Shown here piece after piece: positions 15,399 through 24,007 of a DNA stretch of 25,906 bases. The stretch is from Glaciecola sp. UBA1851 (lineage in GTDB: Bacteria; Pseudomonadota; Gammaproteobacteria; Enterobacterales; Alteromonadaceae), in assembly GCA_002338515.1 (NCBI GenBank), contig DDIL01000173.1, positions 14,524-40,429 on the forward strand, written 5' to 3'. How positions within the stretch are numbered: position 1 is the first letter of the stretch; every line of letters begins with the position of its first letter. Position numbers and translations under genes: made by a program. Below the pieces are notes generated by a model, which saw nothing but the letters and a program-made list of their open reading frames with translations, had not been told where the DNA came from and did no database searches.

Positions 15399-16034
15399 AT
15401 GCCGCCAATAACTAATCGCAGAAATTCACCTAGAAAAAAGTCGCACACCAAGAGCCAATCGCAATCAAAAAAAAACAATCAGCGTGGCTTGGTGAGAATA
15501 ATTGCTGGCTTTCACCGAGGACGCCGACTCCCCGTAATAGTCAGTGAAGGATTGCGCCCAACAAGCGATAGAGTCAAAGAGACGTTATTTAACTGGTTAA
15601 TGAACAAGACTGCCCAATCTGTATGTTTAGATTTATTCGCAGGCAGCGGCGGTTTAGGCATTGAAGCATTATCAAGAGGTGCATCGCAAGTGTATTTTAT
15701 TGAACGTGATAAAACCGTAGCCTCCACAATTCAGAAAAACTTAGAAACACTTAAAGAAACTGAAAAATCAGCGGTGCTTGTTAACGATGCGCTCACGATT
15801 GAATATGATGAACTACCAAAGTTTGATTTGGTTTTTATTGATCCACCATTTGGCAAAAACTTGGTTAGTCAAAGCATCAATAAACTAATCCAGCATAGCC
15901 AGCTAGCGGAAAACGCTATGATTTATGTAGAAGTGGGGCATGATGATAGTTTTACCGCACCTACTCAATTCAAATTGGTAAAAGAAATTAAAACAAGTCA
16001 AGTAAGTGCATTTTTATATGAGTTTAGCCAATAA
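15399..16034 (+). CDS. rsmD: 16S rRNA (guanine966-N2)-methyltransferase
   Basis: Methylates G966 of 16S rRNA using S-adenosylmethionine. The 211 residues show RIIAGFHRGRRLPV, GLRPTSDRVKETLFNWL, the SAM-binding LDLFAGSGGLGIEALSRGA, and the catalytic FIDPPFG motif. A lysine/arginine/serine-rich tail of about 30 residues precedes the core, longer than in E. coli. The ribosome site before this ATG is poor, but no better in-frame start leaves the core complete. The gene stands divergent to ftsY, as is common in gammaproteobacteria, and ends 13 bases from a converging gene. Confidence 0.95.
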   Translation: MPPITNRRNSPRKKSHTKSQSQSKKNNQRGLVRIIAGFHRGRRLPVIVSEGLRPTSDRVKETLFNWLMNKTAQSVCLDLFAGSGGLGIEALSRGASQVYFIERDKTVASTIQKNLETLKETEKSAVLVNDALTIEYDELPKFDLVFIDPPFGKNLVSQSINKLIQHSQLAENAMIYVEVGHDDSFTAPTQFKLVKEIKTSQVSAFLYEFSQ

Positions 16035-16047
16035 CTTGAATTAACCG

Positions 16048-16641
16048 CTATTCAATCTCAATGCCTAAGTTACTCATTTTAGTCGCCATTAAATCAGCTC
16101 TAAGCTCTTTTACCATCTCTTTTGTGATTTTGTTTTCCTGGCAATATGTTAGCAAACTAACTTGCGTATCAATTTCATATTGCATCAACGGGTCTTGCTT
16201 AATTTCACTGTTTTCCAATTCTTTATCTGCACTTGCTAAAATATATGCCTCTACGGAACCTTGACTCAATTTCGCAACAGTAACTGCTGAATGCTCGCCT
16301 TGATTCGAAAAACTCATAATTACTGAGCTTAGCGCCATACAAAAATCCAAGGCAGGATAAACCGCAAAAACATCAAAATTATCTACATCTGGAATAATCT
16401 CTTCTAACTTTTCTAACTGTACCTCACTGTTAAACTTATTTTTGGGTGACATACACCACTCCCAAACTAAATTAAGTATAGATTGTGCAGTATGTTCATC
16501 GCCAAAATTAGTGGTTCTAGCAAACAATTGATAGTTTGGAAGCATGCGCTGCATTAAAGCACAGGCGAATACCATATTTGCAGGAGATTTAAGCTCTCTA
16601 ATAAGGGCAAAAGTATTGAGTTTGTTGTCTTGAATTTTCAT
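16048..16641 (-). CDS. DUF416 family protein (YjaG-like)
   Basis: A 197-residue cytoplasmic protein resembling E. coli YjaG, of unknown function. Matching features are MVFACALMQRMLPNY, FGDEHTAQSILNLVWE, the EEIIPDVDNFDVFAVYPALD block with acidic residues, and the closing KELRADLMATKMSNLGIE. It appears all-helical with no signal peptide or membrane segment. AAGGA precedes the ATG. It follows the MarC-family gene by eight bases on the same strand, so the two form an operon, though no functional link is known. Its stop lies 13 bases from the rsmD stop, leaving no room for a terminator. Confidence 0.87.
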   Translation of the reverse strand: MKIQDNKLNTFALIRELKSPANMVFACALMQRMLPNYQLFARTTNFGDEHTAQSILNLVWEWCMSPKNKFNSEVQLEKLEEIIPDVDNFDVFAVYPALDFCMALSSVIMSFSNQGEHSAVTVAKLSQGSVEAYILASADKELENSEIKQDPLMQYEIDTQVSLLTYCQENKITKEMVKELRADLMATKMSNLGIEIE

Positions 16642-16649
16642 CTAATTCC

Positions 16650-17255
16650 TTACGTCATAACCATAAAATGACTGATATATGCGGTAATACCATTGAGTAA
16701 CATCTGAATTGCAATCATTATTAGTACCATGCCCATTAGTCTTTCAACAGCGCGCAACCCTTTGTCTGTCAATAACTTATGAATTGGGTTTGACATGACA
16801 AGTATGAATGCACTAATGCTCCAAGCAAGCACCAAGGCTAAGCTCCAATGTAACATTTTATCAGGTTGCTGATTAGCTAATAATATCAGCGCAGCCATTG
16901 TTGAAGGCCCAGCGATCATTGGCACGGCTAGCGGAACAATTAACGGCTCTTCGCCTTCTGGTAAGTTCATAATGCCACCAGGCTTTGGGAAAATCATCTT
17001 CAACGCAATAATAAATAAAATAATACCACCGGCTATGCTAACCGTTTCTTGCTCTACCTGCAGAAACGTCAGTAGTGCTTGGCCAGAAAATAAGAAAATA
17101 AATAATATAACAAGCGCTATGGTCAACTCACGAAGAATAACCTTTGTTCTGCGTTTTGGGTCAATAGATTTTAACACCGACATATAAATTGGAAGATTCC
17201 CTAAAGGATCCATTATTAACAGCAATAAAGTCGCGGCAGAGAGAATATCAAACAT
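16650..17255 (-). CDS. MarC-family inner-membrane protein (YhgN-like)
   Basis: A six-helix inner-membrane protein of the MarC/YhgN family, often annotated as a putative transporter although substrates are not established. The family pattern is clear: LIMDPLGNLP in the first helix, KRRTKVILREL, the long SIAGGIILFIIALKMIFP helix, EEPLIVPLAVPMIAGPS, and RLMGMVLIMIAIQMLLNGI at the end. I use ATG 17255 rather than the TTG 36 bases upstream, because MFDILSAATLL aligns with the known start of YhgN; this gives 201 residues. A G-rich possible ribosome site lies ahead. It heads a two-gene operon with the DUF416 gene and diverges from the small DNA-binding protein gene. Confidence 0.88.
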   Translation of the reverse strand: MFDILSAATLLLLIMDPLGNLPIYMSVLKSIDPKRRTKVILRELTIALVILFIFLFSGQALLTFLQVEQETVSIAGGIILFIIALKMIFPKPGGIMNLPEGEEPLIVPLAVPMIAGPSTMAALILLANQQPDKMLHWSLALVLAWSISAFILVMSNPIHKLLTDKGLRAVERLMGMVLIMIAIQMLLNGITAYISHFMVMT

Positions 17256-17359
17256 AAGATTTACCCCAAAAATGATACCGACAGATATCAAGTTTTTTTA
17301 TTTTATGTCGTTAAAGTTAACTATACGCATAAACACACAATCAATTATAGGAGCATTAT

Positions 17360-17542
17360 ATGTCTTTAATGTCGGTAACCGAAGTAGCGGAATTTTTAGA
17401 CGTACAAGAAAGTAGAGTACAAAGACTCGCCAGAGAGCATTTATTAATCGCAAAAGACAATAATGCAAACGGCGAACCATTATTTGACCAAGGCGACGTA
17501 AGTAAATACAAAGAACTCGCCGAACGCCTTGGTGGATTGTAG
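17360..17542 (+). CDS. Small helix-turn-helix DNA-binding protein
   Basis: A 60-residue protein that is essentially one MerR/excisionase-like helix-turn-helix. SVTEVAEFLDVQESRVQRLARE forms the probable DNA-binding helices (given as SVTEVAEFLDV and QESRVQRLAREH), followed by a short wing with GEPLFDQGDVSKYKELAERL. This layout recalls excisionases and the Rv2175c type of regulator. A good TAGGAG site precedes the ATG, and codon use looks like that of the neighbours, so I consider it a real gene despite its size. It has no phage or integrase neighbour. It diverges from the MarC gene by 104 bases and ends one base before the pepB stop on the other strand. The target is unknown. Confidence 0.75.
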   Translation: MSLMSVTEVAEFLDVQESRVQRLAREHLLIAKDNNANGEPLFDQGDVSKYKELAERLGGL

Positions 17543-17543
17543 G

Positions 17544-18827
17544 TTAATTTCGATTTAACAGCGTTTGTGAAATAGAACGAATACCGATAGCAGTAGCACC
17601 TGCTGGCATCATATCGCTAGCGTTGCGGTTGTATGCTGCGGCTAAATCAATATGCAACCATTCACAGTTCACCGTATCTACAAATCTAGCTAAAAATCCT
17701 GCCGCATTTGATGCACCACCTGCTCCACCACCGCGCTGAGGACGACTATTAGCAGTGTCAGCAAAAGGTGATGGACATTGTTCAGAATGCCATGGCTCTA
17801 AGGGTAAGCGCCAATGAGGTTCTTTTAGCTCGTTAGCCGTATTTAAATATTGCCCACATGCATCGTCATGCATACTAAACACAGCATTATATTCTTTACC
17901 TAATGCGGCAATAGCAGCACCGGTTAAAGTAGCCGCATCAATAATTAATTTTGCTTGAGTCTCAGACGCAGCCATTAAACCATCAGCTAACACTAAACGC
18001 CCTTCAGCATCAGTATTAACAATTTCAGCAGTTACACCATTTTTGTATTGTATGATATCGCCAAGCTTATAGGCATGACCACTTATTAAGTTTTCAGCAC
18101 AACACAGATACACTTTAACGCGTTTACTCAAGCCTTGCATAATTGCCAACCCAAGTGCTGCAGTTACGGTTGCTGCGCCGCCCATATCGCATTTCATATC
18201 CAGCATCCCCTCGCTAGACTTAATACTATATCCACCACTATCGAAGGTAATACCCTTTCCTACAAGTGCAACATCAGTCGAATCGGATTGATTAGGATTG
18301 TAATCTATCTCTAATAATACCGGAGGTCGTTCACTACCTCGGCCTACCTCATAAATCCCCATCCAATTTGCTTCAACTAGTTCATCACCTGTCCAGCGGC
18401 GAAAGCTAACATCCTTACCTGCAATATCTGAAATATAATCTTGCGCTTGATTTGCTAATGATTCAGGACTCATTTCTTCCGGCGTTTGATTCACTATTTT
18501 TCGAGTAAATAGTAATGCATCTAGAAAGTTTTCAAGTTCAACTTTTTGGCTATCATCAGCCCAGTCAAATTGCCCTTGAAAATTGGGACCACAAAAACTT
18601 TGAACAAATAATATTTGTTGTAATTGTGACCATTTACCGGTGAATTTAATATCATTCACGCCCGTTGATGCAATCTTTCTTGTCGCTTTTTGAATTGCGC
18701 GCTCTTTATTTTGCATCGTATCTAATAGATGAATTTTTGCCCCATCTTGATTAAACGACACTAAGCTCTCACAAGAATAAGGTGCTAAGGCTGGTTTATT
18801 AGTAAGTTCAACTTCAAAAAATGCCAT
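17544..18827 (-). CDS. pepB: Aminopeptidase B (M17 leucyl aminopeptidase family)
   Basis: A cytoplasmic dinuclear-metal aminopeptidase that trims N-terminal residues from peptides. The C-terminal catalytic domain closely follows E. coli PepB: VGRGSER, LVGKGITFDSGGYSIK with Lys191 and Asp196, DMKCDMGGAA with Asp214, the NTDAEGRLVLADGL signature with Asp273, Glu275 and Arg277, then DAATLTGAA. The open frame extends further upstream, but I chose ATG 18827. It has GGAG five bases ahead, gives 427 residues, the same as E. coli PepB, and avoids overlapping the divergent sfsA gene. The 46-base gap to sfsA must hold promoters for both. Relatives include PepA, but the motif context favours PepB. Confidence 0.92.
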   Translation of the reverse strand: MAFFEVELTNKPALAPYSCESLVSFNQDGAKIHLLDTMQNKERAIQKATRKIASTGVNDIKFTGKWSQLQQILFVQSFCGPNFQGQFDWADDSQKVELENFLDALLFTRKIVNQTPEEMSPESLANQAQDYISDIAGKDVSFRRWTGDELVEANWMGIYEVGRGSERPPVLLEIDYNPNQSDSTDVALVGKGITFDSGGYSIKSSEGMLDMKCDMGGAATVTAALGLAIMQGLSKRVKVYLCCAENLISGHAYKLGDIIQYKNGVTAEIVNTDAEGRLVLADGLMAASETQAKLIIDAATLTGAAIAALGKEYNAVFSMHDDACGQYLNTANELKEPHWRLPLEPWHSEQCPSPFADTANSRPQRGGGAGGASNAAGFLARFVDTVNCEWLHIDLAAAYNRNASDMMPAGATAIGIRSISQTLLNRN

Positions 18828-18873
18828 ACATACTCCACAATAGGGTATTAGTTCTAAAACAGAAGAATAACAA

Positions 18874-19575
18874 ATGTTTAAGTTTAGTTCAGTATTAACG
18901 AAAGGCATATTAATAAAACGTTACAAACGGTTTCTAGCTGATGTGAAGCTTGAGGATGGCTCTATAGTAACCGTTCATTGCCCTAATACAGGCGCAATGA
19001 CTGGCTGTGCTGAACCAGGGAGTGAAGTGTATTTAAGCACGTCTGGTAACAAAAAAAGAAAATATAGGCACACGTGGGAGTATTCAACAGACGATAGTTT
19101 AAACAAGATCTGCGTGAATACTAACAATGCCAATAAAGTAGTATTAGACGCGTTAAATAATCATTTAGTACATCAAGTGTCGTCATACTCAACGGTGCTA
19201 CCTGAACAAAAGATTAACAGCAGTCGCATTGATTTTTTATTGCAAGAAGACGGCATGCCTGATTGCTACTTAGAAGTAAAATCGGTCACACTGGCTGCAG
19301 ACGAAACAGCGATGTTTCCAGATACAATAACCGTTAGAGGGAAGAAGCATTGTGACGAACTAGCCGAGTTAGCGCTAGCAGGCAAAAAGGCTTTCTTACT
19401 TTTTTGTGTTATGCGCGAGGGAATAAAGCAGTTTAAAATTGCCGAACATATTGACCCAAATTACGCCCTATCCGTAAAACGAGCGGTTGAAGCTGGCGTA
19501 GAGCTCGGTTGTTATGGGTGTAATATGGGGGTTGATACCATACAACTCACGCATGAAATAGAAATTATTTACTAA
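18874..19575 (+). CDS. sfsA: SfsA family nucleic-acid-binding protein
   Basis: The 233-residue SfsA protein was named for stimulating sugar (maltose) fermentation in E. coli; it binds DNA and has a nuclease-like fold, with its true role unsettled. Recognisable parts are LTKGILIKRYKRFLADV, CPNTGAMTGC, the RIDFLL and LEVKSVTL segments (a nuclease-like E-x-K), FPDTITVRGKKH, and the closing YGCNMGVDTIQL. It leads into dksA, which lies 211 bases on, the same order as in E. coli, though it probably has a separate promoter. No convincing terminator was found after it. Confidence 0.93.
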   Translation: MFKFSSVLTKGILIKRYKRFLADVKLEDGSIVTVHCPNTGAMTGCAEPGSEVYLSTSGNKKRKYRHTWEYSTDDSLNKICVNTNNANKVVLDALNNHLVHQVSSYSTVLPEQKINSSRIDFLLQEDGMPDCYLEVKSVTLAADETAMFPDTITVRGKKHCDELAELALAGKKAFLLFCVMREGIKQFKIAEHIDPNYALSVKRAVEAGVELGCYGCNMGVDTIQLTHEIEIIY

Positions 19576-19786
19576 AAAAGATTGCTTTTTGAAAAAAAAG
19601 CCCCATATTACCGACCTCGAAAAAATTCTGTCCGAAATAAGTACAATTTTTTGTGCAATAAGCTAATTTACGTCTAATATTTTAGCCTTAGGCAAGAATT
19701 TAGGTCTTGTAAAAAACATGATGTTGATATTACATAAATATCTGATAACTAGGACTCATAATAATTGAGTTTAGGAGAATGGCCTT

Positions 19787-20233
19787 ATGCCAACAGAAAA
19801 CATAAAATCAATTGGATTATTAGCGCTAGCCGAACTTGCTCCATATCAAGAGAAGCCTGACGAAGAATATATGAATGAAGACCAGCTTGGTCACTTTCGT
19901 AAAATACTAATGGCTTGGCGAGACCAATTAAGAAAGGAAGTAGATAGAACTGTTCACCACATGCAGGATGAGGCCGCAAACTTCCCAGACCCAGTTGACC
20001 GTGCCGCACAAGAAGAAGAGTTTTCTCTTGAACTGCGTACTCGCGACCGCGAGCGCAAGCTTATTAAGAAAATAGAGAAAACACTTAAACGTATTGAAGA
20101 AGACGATTTTGGCTTCTGTGATACATGTGGTATTGAAATAGGCATTAAACGATTAGAAGCCCGCCCAACTGCAGACCTATGCATTGACTGCAAAACCATG
20201 GCTGAAATCAAAGAGAAGCAGTTACAAGGTTAA
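19787..20233 (+). CDS. dksA: RNA polymerase-binding transcription factor DksA
   Basis: DksA binds the secondary channel of RNA polymerase and, with ppGpp, represses rRNA promoters and activates amino-acid biosynthesis genes. The 148 residues are complete: coiled coil with tip acids Asp68 and Asp71 in FPDPVDRA, the SLELRTRDRERKL segment, and a four-cysteine zinc finger (Cys111, Cys114, Cys132, Cys135). TAGGAG lies about nine bases before the ATG. It begins the run dksA-gluQ-pcnB-folK-panB-panC, with short gaps or overlaps throughout, so it may be the first gene of a long operon. The 211-base upstream gap is AT-rich and probably carries its promoter, which I could not fix. Confidence 0.97.
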   Translation: MPTENIKSIGLLALAELAPYQEKPDEEYMNEDQLGHFRKILMAWRDQLRKEVDRTVHHMQDEAANFPDPVDRAAQEEEFSLELRTRDRERKLIKKIEKTLKRIEEDDFGFCDTCGIEIGIKRLEARPTADLCIDCKTMAEIKEKQLQG

Positions 20234-20263
20234 GAGTAGTGTTGAGATAGAAGACTCAACTAT

Positions 20264-21211
20264 ATGACTCAAACGAATACCCCCCAATATAAGCCTCCTT
20301 ATATTGGGCGTTTTGCCCCTTCACCATCTGGCCCCCTTCACTTTGGGTCATTATTTTGTGCGTTGGCTAGTTACCTTGACGCAAAAAAAAATGCAGGCCA
20401 ATGGCTAGTCCGAATAGAAGACATTGATACTCCCCGTATTGATCCTTCCATGTCAAAGGTGATTCTTGACTCATTGAGAGCACATGGTTTGGAATGGGAT
20501 GATGAAGTTATTTATCAAAGCCAAAGACACGATTTATATGAGCAATATTTAAATTTACTAAATCGAAAAGCGCTTTTGTACGGGTGTAGTTGTAGCAGAA
20601 AGCAAATCAAGCAAAGAAGCGGGTTTTATGACGGGCATTGTAGAACGCGAAAATTACCTTTTGATAAACATGCTTTACGTTTTAAACACGTTGAAAATAA
20701 CACTTACTTTACTGATAAGCATTTAGGTAATGTAACAATAAGTCATCCCATTGCTACTGAAGACTCTGTATTAAAACGAGCCGATGGTATTTATGCCTAT
20801 CATTTAGTGGTTATTGCAGATGATATAGAACAAGGGATTACGCATATTGTTAGAGGGAACGATTTAGTTGAAACGACGCCTATCCATCTTTCACTATTTG
20901 ATGCTTTTGACAGTACTCGGCCTCAATATTGTCATATGCCTGTGTTATCACAAAAGCCTAACGAAAAACTTTCAAAACAACATCACTCCCCAGCTATTGA
21001 TGATAAATTAGCCGCAGATAATATAAAATTAGCACTATTTTTGATGGGGTTTAAAAAGCAAGATATCCCCACGCATAACAGAATAGACCAACTAATATTT
21101 TGGGCAATTGAAAACTGGTCGTTAAATATCGTGCCGCTGAAAAGAGAAATTCTAATTTCTACAGCAAATGGCGTATACTCTGAATTTAGCAATATAAATG
21201 AAGGTGAGTAA
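20264..21211 (+). CDS. gluQ: Glutamyl-Q tRNA(Asp) synthetase
   Basis: Attaches glutamate to the queuosine base at position 34 of tRNA(Asp). It resembles the catalytic half of glutamyl-tRNA synthetase without an anticodon-binding domain. In the 315 residues, GRFAPSPSGPLHFGSL holds the HIGH-type motif (26-29), and EKLSKQ replaces KMSKS (about 234-239). The zinc ligands fit the known pattern Cys108, Cys110, Tyr122 and Cys126. VRGNDLVETTPIHL is also typical. It follows dksA by 30 bases, the conserved arrangement in gammaproteobacteria. Confidence 0.95.
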   Translation: MTQTNTPQYKPPYIGRFAPSPSGPLHFGSLFCALASYLDAKKNAGQWLVRIEDIDTPRIDPSMSKVILDSLRAHGLEWDDEVIYQSQRHDLYEQYLNLLNRKALLYGCSCSRKQIKQRSGFYDGHCRTRKLPFDKHALRFKHVENNTYFTDKHLGNVTISHPIATEDSVLKRADGIYAYHLVVIADDIEQGITHIVRGNDLVETTPIHLSLFDAFDSTRPQYCHMPVLSQKPNEKLSKQHHSPAIDDKLAADNIKLALFLMGFKKQDIPTHNRIDQLIFWAIENWSLNIVPLKREILISTANGVYSEFSNINEGE

Positions 21212-21247
21212 ATAAATTGGCTAAAGTAAATTTTAAATAGGTAATTC

Positions 21248-22648
21248 ATGTCAGCCCAACATAGCGCAAATGATAAAAATACAATGATAATGCGATTAGA
21301 GCCGGTGGTTATTCCTCGGCACGCGCACTCAATGCGTTCAACTGACCTATCGCCGAATACGTTAAAAGTACTCAGGCAGTTGATAGCAAAAGGCTATAAA
21401 GCCTATGCAGTGGGCGGATGTATCCGAGACAAACTTTTAGGTCAAGCACCAAAAGATTTTGATGTAGTTACCAATGCTACACCTGAACAAATAAAAGGTT
21501 GTTTCCGCAATTGTAGACTCATCGGGCGCAGATTTAGACTCGCCCACATTACTTTCGGGCGTGAAATTATAGAAGTCGCTACATTCAGAGGCCATCACAC
21601 CAAAGAAGTTGAACCGAAAAGTGATGAAAAATCGGCTACAAAGCCGAAAAGCAAAGAATTTGAACAGCTTGCTAAACAAAATGAAGCGGGCCAGTTAGTT
21701 AGAGATAATATTTTCGGTACGATTGAAGAAGATGCGGCACGAAGAGACTTCACATTTAATGCTATGTATTTTGATGTGCAAGATGAGAGTATCCTCGATT
21801 TTGCAGATGGTTTAGGGGCTATAGCATCTAGACAAGTGCAAATGATAGGCGATAGTGAAGTGCGCTTTCGTGAAGATCCAGTCAGAATGATAAGAGCTAT
21901 TCGTTTTGCAAGTAAGCTCAATATGAAAATTCCGGCACAGTTGTCAGCAAGCATTAAAGAAAATGCACATTTAATGACCAATGTTCCACCTGCTCGTTTG
22001 TTTGAGGAAGTAAATAAATTACTGTTAAGTGGAACAGGCGTGATTACTTTTGAGAACCTTGTTTCCCATAACCTATTAACTCCTTTATTCCCATTGTTGA
22101 TGGCATTATTAAAGGATGTAAAAAGTAAAGAATATCAGTTCATTATTCAGATGCTTAAGAACACAGATAATCGCATTAATAATAATCAGCGGATCACGCC
22201 TGCATTCCTGTACGCGACTTTTTTGTGGTACCCCATGGAAGAGCGTGCACAAGAAAGAATGTTTGAATCTTCAATGACATTGAATGATGCAATTAACCTA
22301 GCTAGCGCTGATATTCTCTTCCAACAAAGTCGTCGCATTATGATCCCAAAACGTTTCAGTTTGCCTGTTCGTGAAATATGGTCATTACAACAAAGGCTAC
22401 AAAAACGACAAGGTCGAAGATGTTTACAATTACTTACTCACCCTAAATTTAGAGCGGCGTATGATTTCCTGCTACTTAGAGGAACAGTAGAAGGTGGAGA
22501 TTTATTAGAATTAGCACAGTGGTGGACAGAATTCCAAACGGCAAATGAAAGCACTCAAGAAAGTATGCTACAAGCATTGCCAAACAAGACCCCAAAACGA
22601 AGAAACAAAAGAAAACCTAAAACAAGGAAACCTAGGCATGATGTCTGA
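21248..22648 (+). CDS. pcnB: Poly(A) polymerase I
   Basis: Adds 3' poly(A) tails to RNA and so promotes its decay. The 466 residues show the class II nucleotidyltransferase head: VGGCIRD (55-61), catalytic Asp70 and Asp72 in KDFDVVTNATPEQI, and EVATFRGHH. The tRNA-nucleotidyltransferase-like body follows with RRDFTFNAMYFD and REDPVRMIRAIRFA. The phrase FRNCRLIGRRFRLAH and the very basic tail (KTPKRRNKRKPKTRKPR) point to PcnB rather than Cca. AGG stands six bases ahead of the ATG. E. coli pcnB uses a non-standard start; here an ATG serves. The 3' end overlaps folK by 11 bases. Confidence 0.95.
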   Translation: MSAQHSANDKNTMIMRLEPVVIPRHAHSMRSTDLSPNTLKVLRQLIAKGYKAYAVGGCIRDKLLGQAPKDFDVVTNATPEQIKGCFRNCRLIGRRFRLAHITFGREIIEVATFRGHHTKEVEPKSDEKSATKPKSKEFEQLAKQNEAGQLVRDNIFGTIEEDAARRDFTFNAMYFDVQDESILDFADGLGAIASRQVQMIGDSEVRFREDPVRMIRAIRFASKLNMKIPAQLSASIKENAHLMTNVPPARLFEEVNKLLLSGTGVITFENLVSHNLLTPLFPLLMALLKDVKSKEYQFIIQMLKNTDNRINNNQRITPAFLYATFLWYPMEERAQERMFESSMTLNDAINLASADILFQQSRRIMIPKRFSLPVREIWSLQQRLQKRQGRRCLQLLTHPKFRAAYDFLLLRGTVEGGDLLELAQWWTEFQTANESTQESMLQALPNKTPKRRNKRKPKTRKPRHDV

Positions 22649-23159
22649 TGTTGTCTATGTAGGCCTAGGTAGTAATATGGATAATCCGCAAGAGCAACTT
22701 CAAGAAGCAGTGAAGCATATCCATAATCATGAGCAGGTTAGTGTACAAACGTGTTCCTTCTTATATGAAAGCTCTCCCATGGGTCCTCAAAATCAATCAA
22801 ATTTCATTAACGCAGTATGTCAATTAAACACGTCTCTTACGCCCATTGAACTATTAGACTTTTTACAAAGCGTAGAACAATTACATGGAAGAACAAGAGT
22901 TGGTGAGCGCTGGGGGCCTCGTACCTTAGACTTAGACATATTGCTATTTAATAACCTTAGAATGGATAATGACAGATTGACCCTTCCTCATTATGGAATG
23001 GCCGATAGGGAGTTTGTGCTGGTTCCTTTATTTGAGATTGCGCCTGATTTAATCATGCAAGATGGAAGAAGAATTTCTGTATGGGTAAAAGAATGTACAC
23101 TTGATGGGTTAAAACGACTGCCTATTAAATTGAAAACCGGCGAGTTTTCATTCCAATAA
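22638..23159 (+). CDS. folK: HPPK, 6-hydroxymethyl-7,8-dihydropterin pyrophosphokinase
   Basis: Transfers pyrophosphate from ATP to 6-hydroxymethyl-7,8-dihydropterin in folate synthesis. The signature RWGPRTLDLDILLF is at residues 91-104, with the metal-binding aspartates in LDLDI; YVGLGSNMDNP opens the protein and LPHYGMADREFVLVPL lies near the middle. The open frame extends upstream inside pcnB, but the family start fits one of two adjacent ATGs, at 22638 and 22641, with AAGGA about ten bases upstream. I give the first, making 173 residues. It overlaps the pcnB end by 11 bases, suggesting coupling. Confidence 0.94.
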   Translation: MMSDVVYVGLGSNMDNPQEQLQEAVKHIHNHEQVSVQTCSFLYESSPMGPQNQSNFINAVCQLNTSLTPIELLDFLQSVEQLHGRTRVGERWGPRTLDLDILLFNNLRMDNDRLTLPHYGMADREFVLVPLFEIAPDLIMQDGRRISVWVKECTLDGLKRLPIKLKTGEFSFQ

Positions 23160-23191
23160 ATATAATACTAAATAATAAAAAGGCCAAATGC

Positions 23192-23986
23192 ATGAAAAAG
23201 GTAACCGTATCTAGCCTGTTAGCCATGAAACAAAAAAATGAAAAAATTGCGGCATTAACTGCTTATGACGCAAGCTTCTCTAAACTTTTCGATGAACAAG
23301 GGGTAGATGTTATTCTTATCGGTGACTCCTTAGGTATGGTATTACAAGGAGCTGACGACACTTTATCAGTCACAACATCAGAAGTTGCTTATCATACGAA
23401 GTGCGTAAGAGCGGGAGCAGAACGCGCATTCGTCATCGCCGATATGCCATTTATGAGCTATAGCGAACCTTCCATAGCCTACAACAACGCTTCTAGCTTA
23501 ATAAGAGCTGGGGCAAGCATGGTCAAGCTTGAAGGCGGAGAATGGTTATTAGAAACCATTAGCGGCCTAGTAGAGCGATCTGTACCTGTGTGCGGTCATC
23601 TTGGGTTAACCCCACAATCGGTAAATGTATTAGGTGGATTTAAAGTACAAGGTCGTGACCAAAGCCAAGCCGATCAATTAGTGAGTGCTGCTATTGCGCT
23701 TGAAAACGCAGGCATTCAATTATTGGTCCTAGAATGTGTCCCAGCACAATTAGCTAAACGCGTATCTCAGCAGCTAAATATTCCCGTAATAGGCATAGGC
23801 GCAGGTGTTGATACTGATGGGCAAATATTAGTGATGCATGACATGCTAGGGATAAGCGCCAACTATATGCCAAAATTTTCAAAGAATTATTTGCAAGAAA
23901 CAGGCGATATTAGAAAAAGTGTTGCATCATATATTGAAGAAGTAAAAAGCCTTAGTTTCCCAGGGAAAGAGCATACTTTTGAGTAA
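23192..23986 (+). CDS. panB: 3-methyl-2-oxobutanoate hydroxymethyltransferase
   Basis: First committed step of pantothenate synthesis: transfers a hydroxymethyl group from methylene-tetrahydrofolate to 2-oxoisovalerate, giving ketopantoate. The 264 residues match throughout: LTAYDASFSKLFDEQGVD, metal-binding Asp in LIGDSLGMVLQG, DMPFMSY, VKLEGG, GHLGLTPQS, VLECVPAQLA and IGIGAG. It lies 32 bases after folK, whose folate product it needs, and 21 bases before panC. No panD or panE is in this window. Confidence 0.97.
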   Translation: MKKVTVSSLLAMKQKNEKIAALTAYDASFSKLFDEQGVDVILIGDSLGMVLQGADDTLSVTTSEVAYHTKCVRAGAERAFVIADMPFMSYSEPSIAYNNASSLIRAGASMVKLEGGEWLLETISGLVERSVPVCGHLGLTPQSVNVLGGFKVQGRDQSQADQLVSAAIALENAGIQLLVLECVPAQLAKRVSQQLNIPVIGIGAGVDTDGQILVMHDMLGISANYMPKFSKNYLQETGDIRKSVASYIEEVKSLSFPGKEHTFE

Positions 23987-24007
23987 ATACGTTTTAGTGA
24001 GCACCAA

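Noticed and set aside
18828..18908. Upstream extension of pepB by 27 codons
   Set aside because: It would overlap the divergent sfsA start, whereas ATG 18827 has a good ribosome site and gives the usual PepB length.
21595..21981. 128-codon frame on the - strand within pcnB
   Set aside because: Lies wholly opposite conserved pcnB sequence and has no recognisable features.
22545..22637. Upstream extension of folK inside pcnB
   Set aside because: The added residues do not resemble HPPK, which begins just before YVGLGSN; the 22638 start fits the family.
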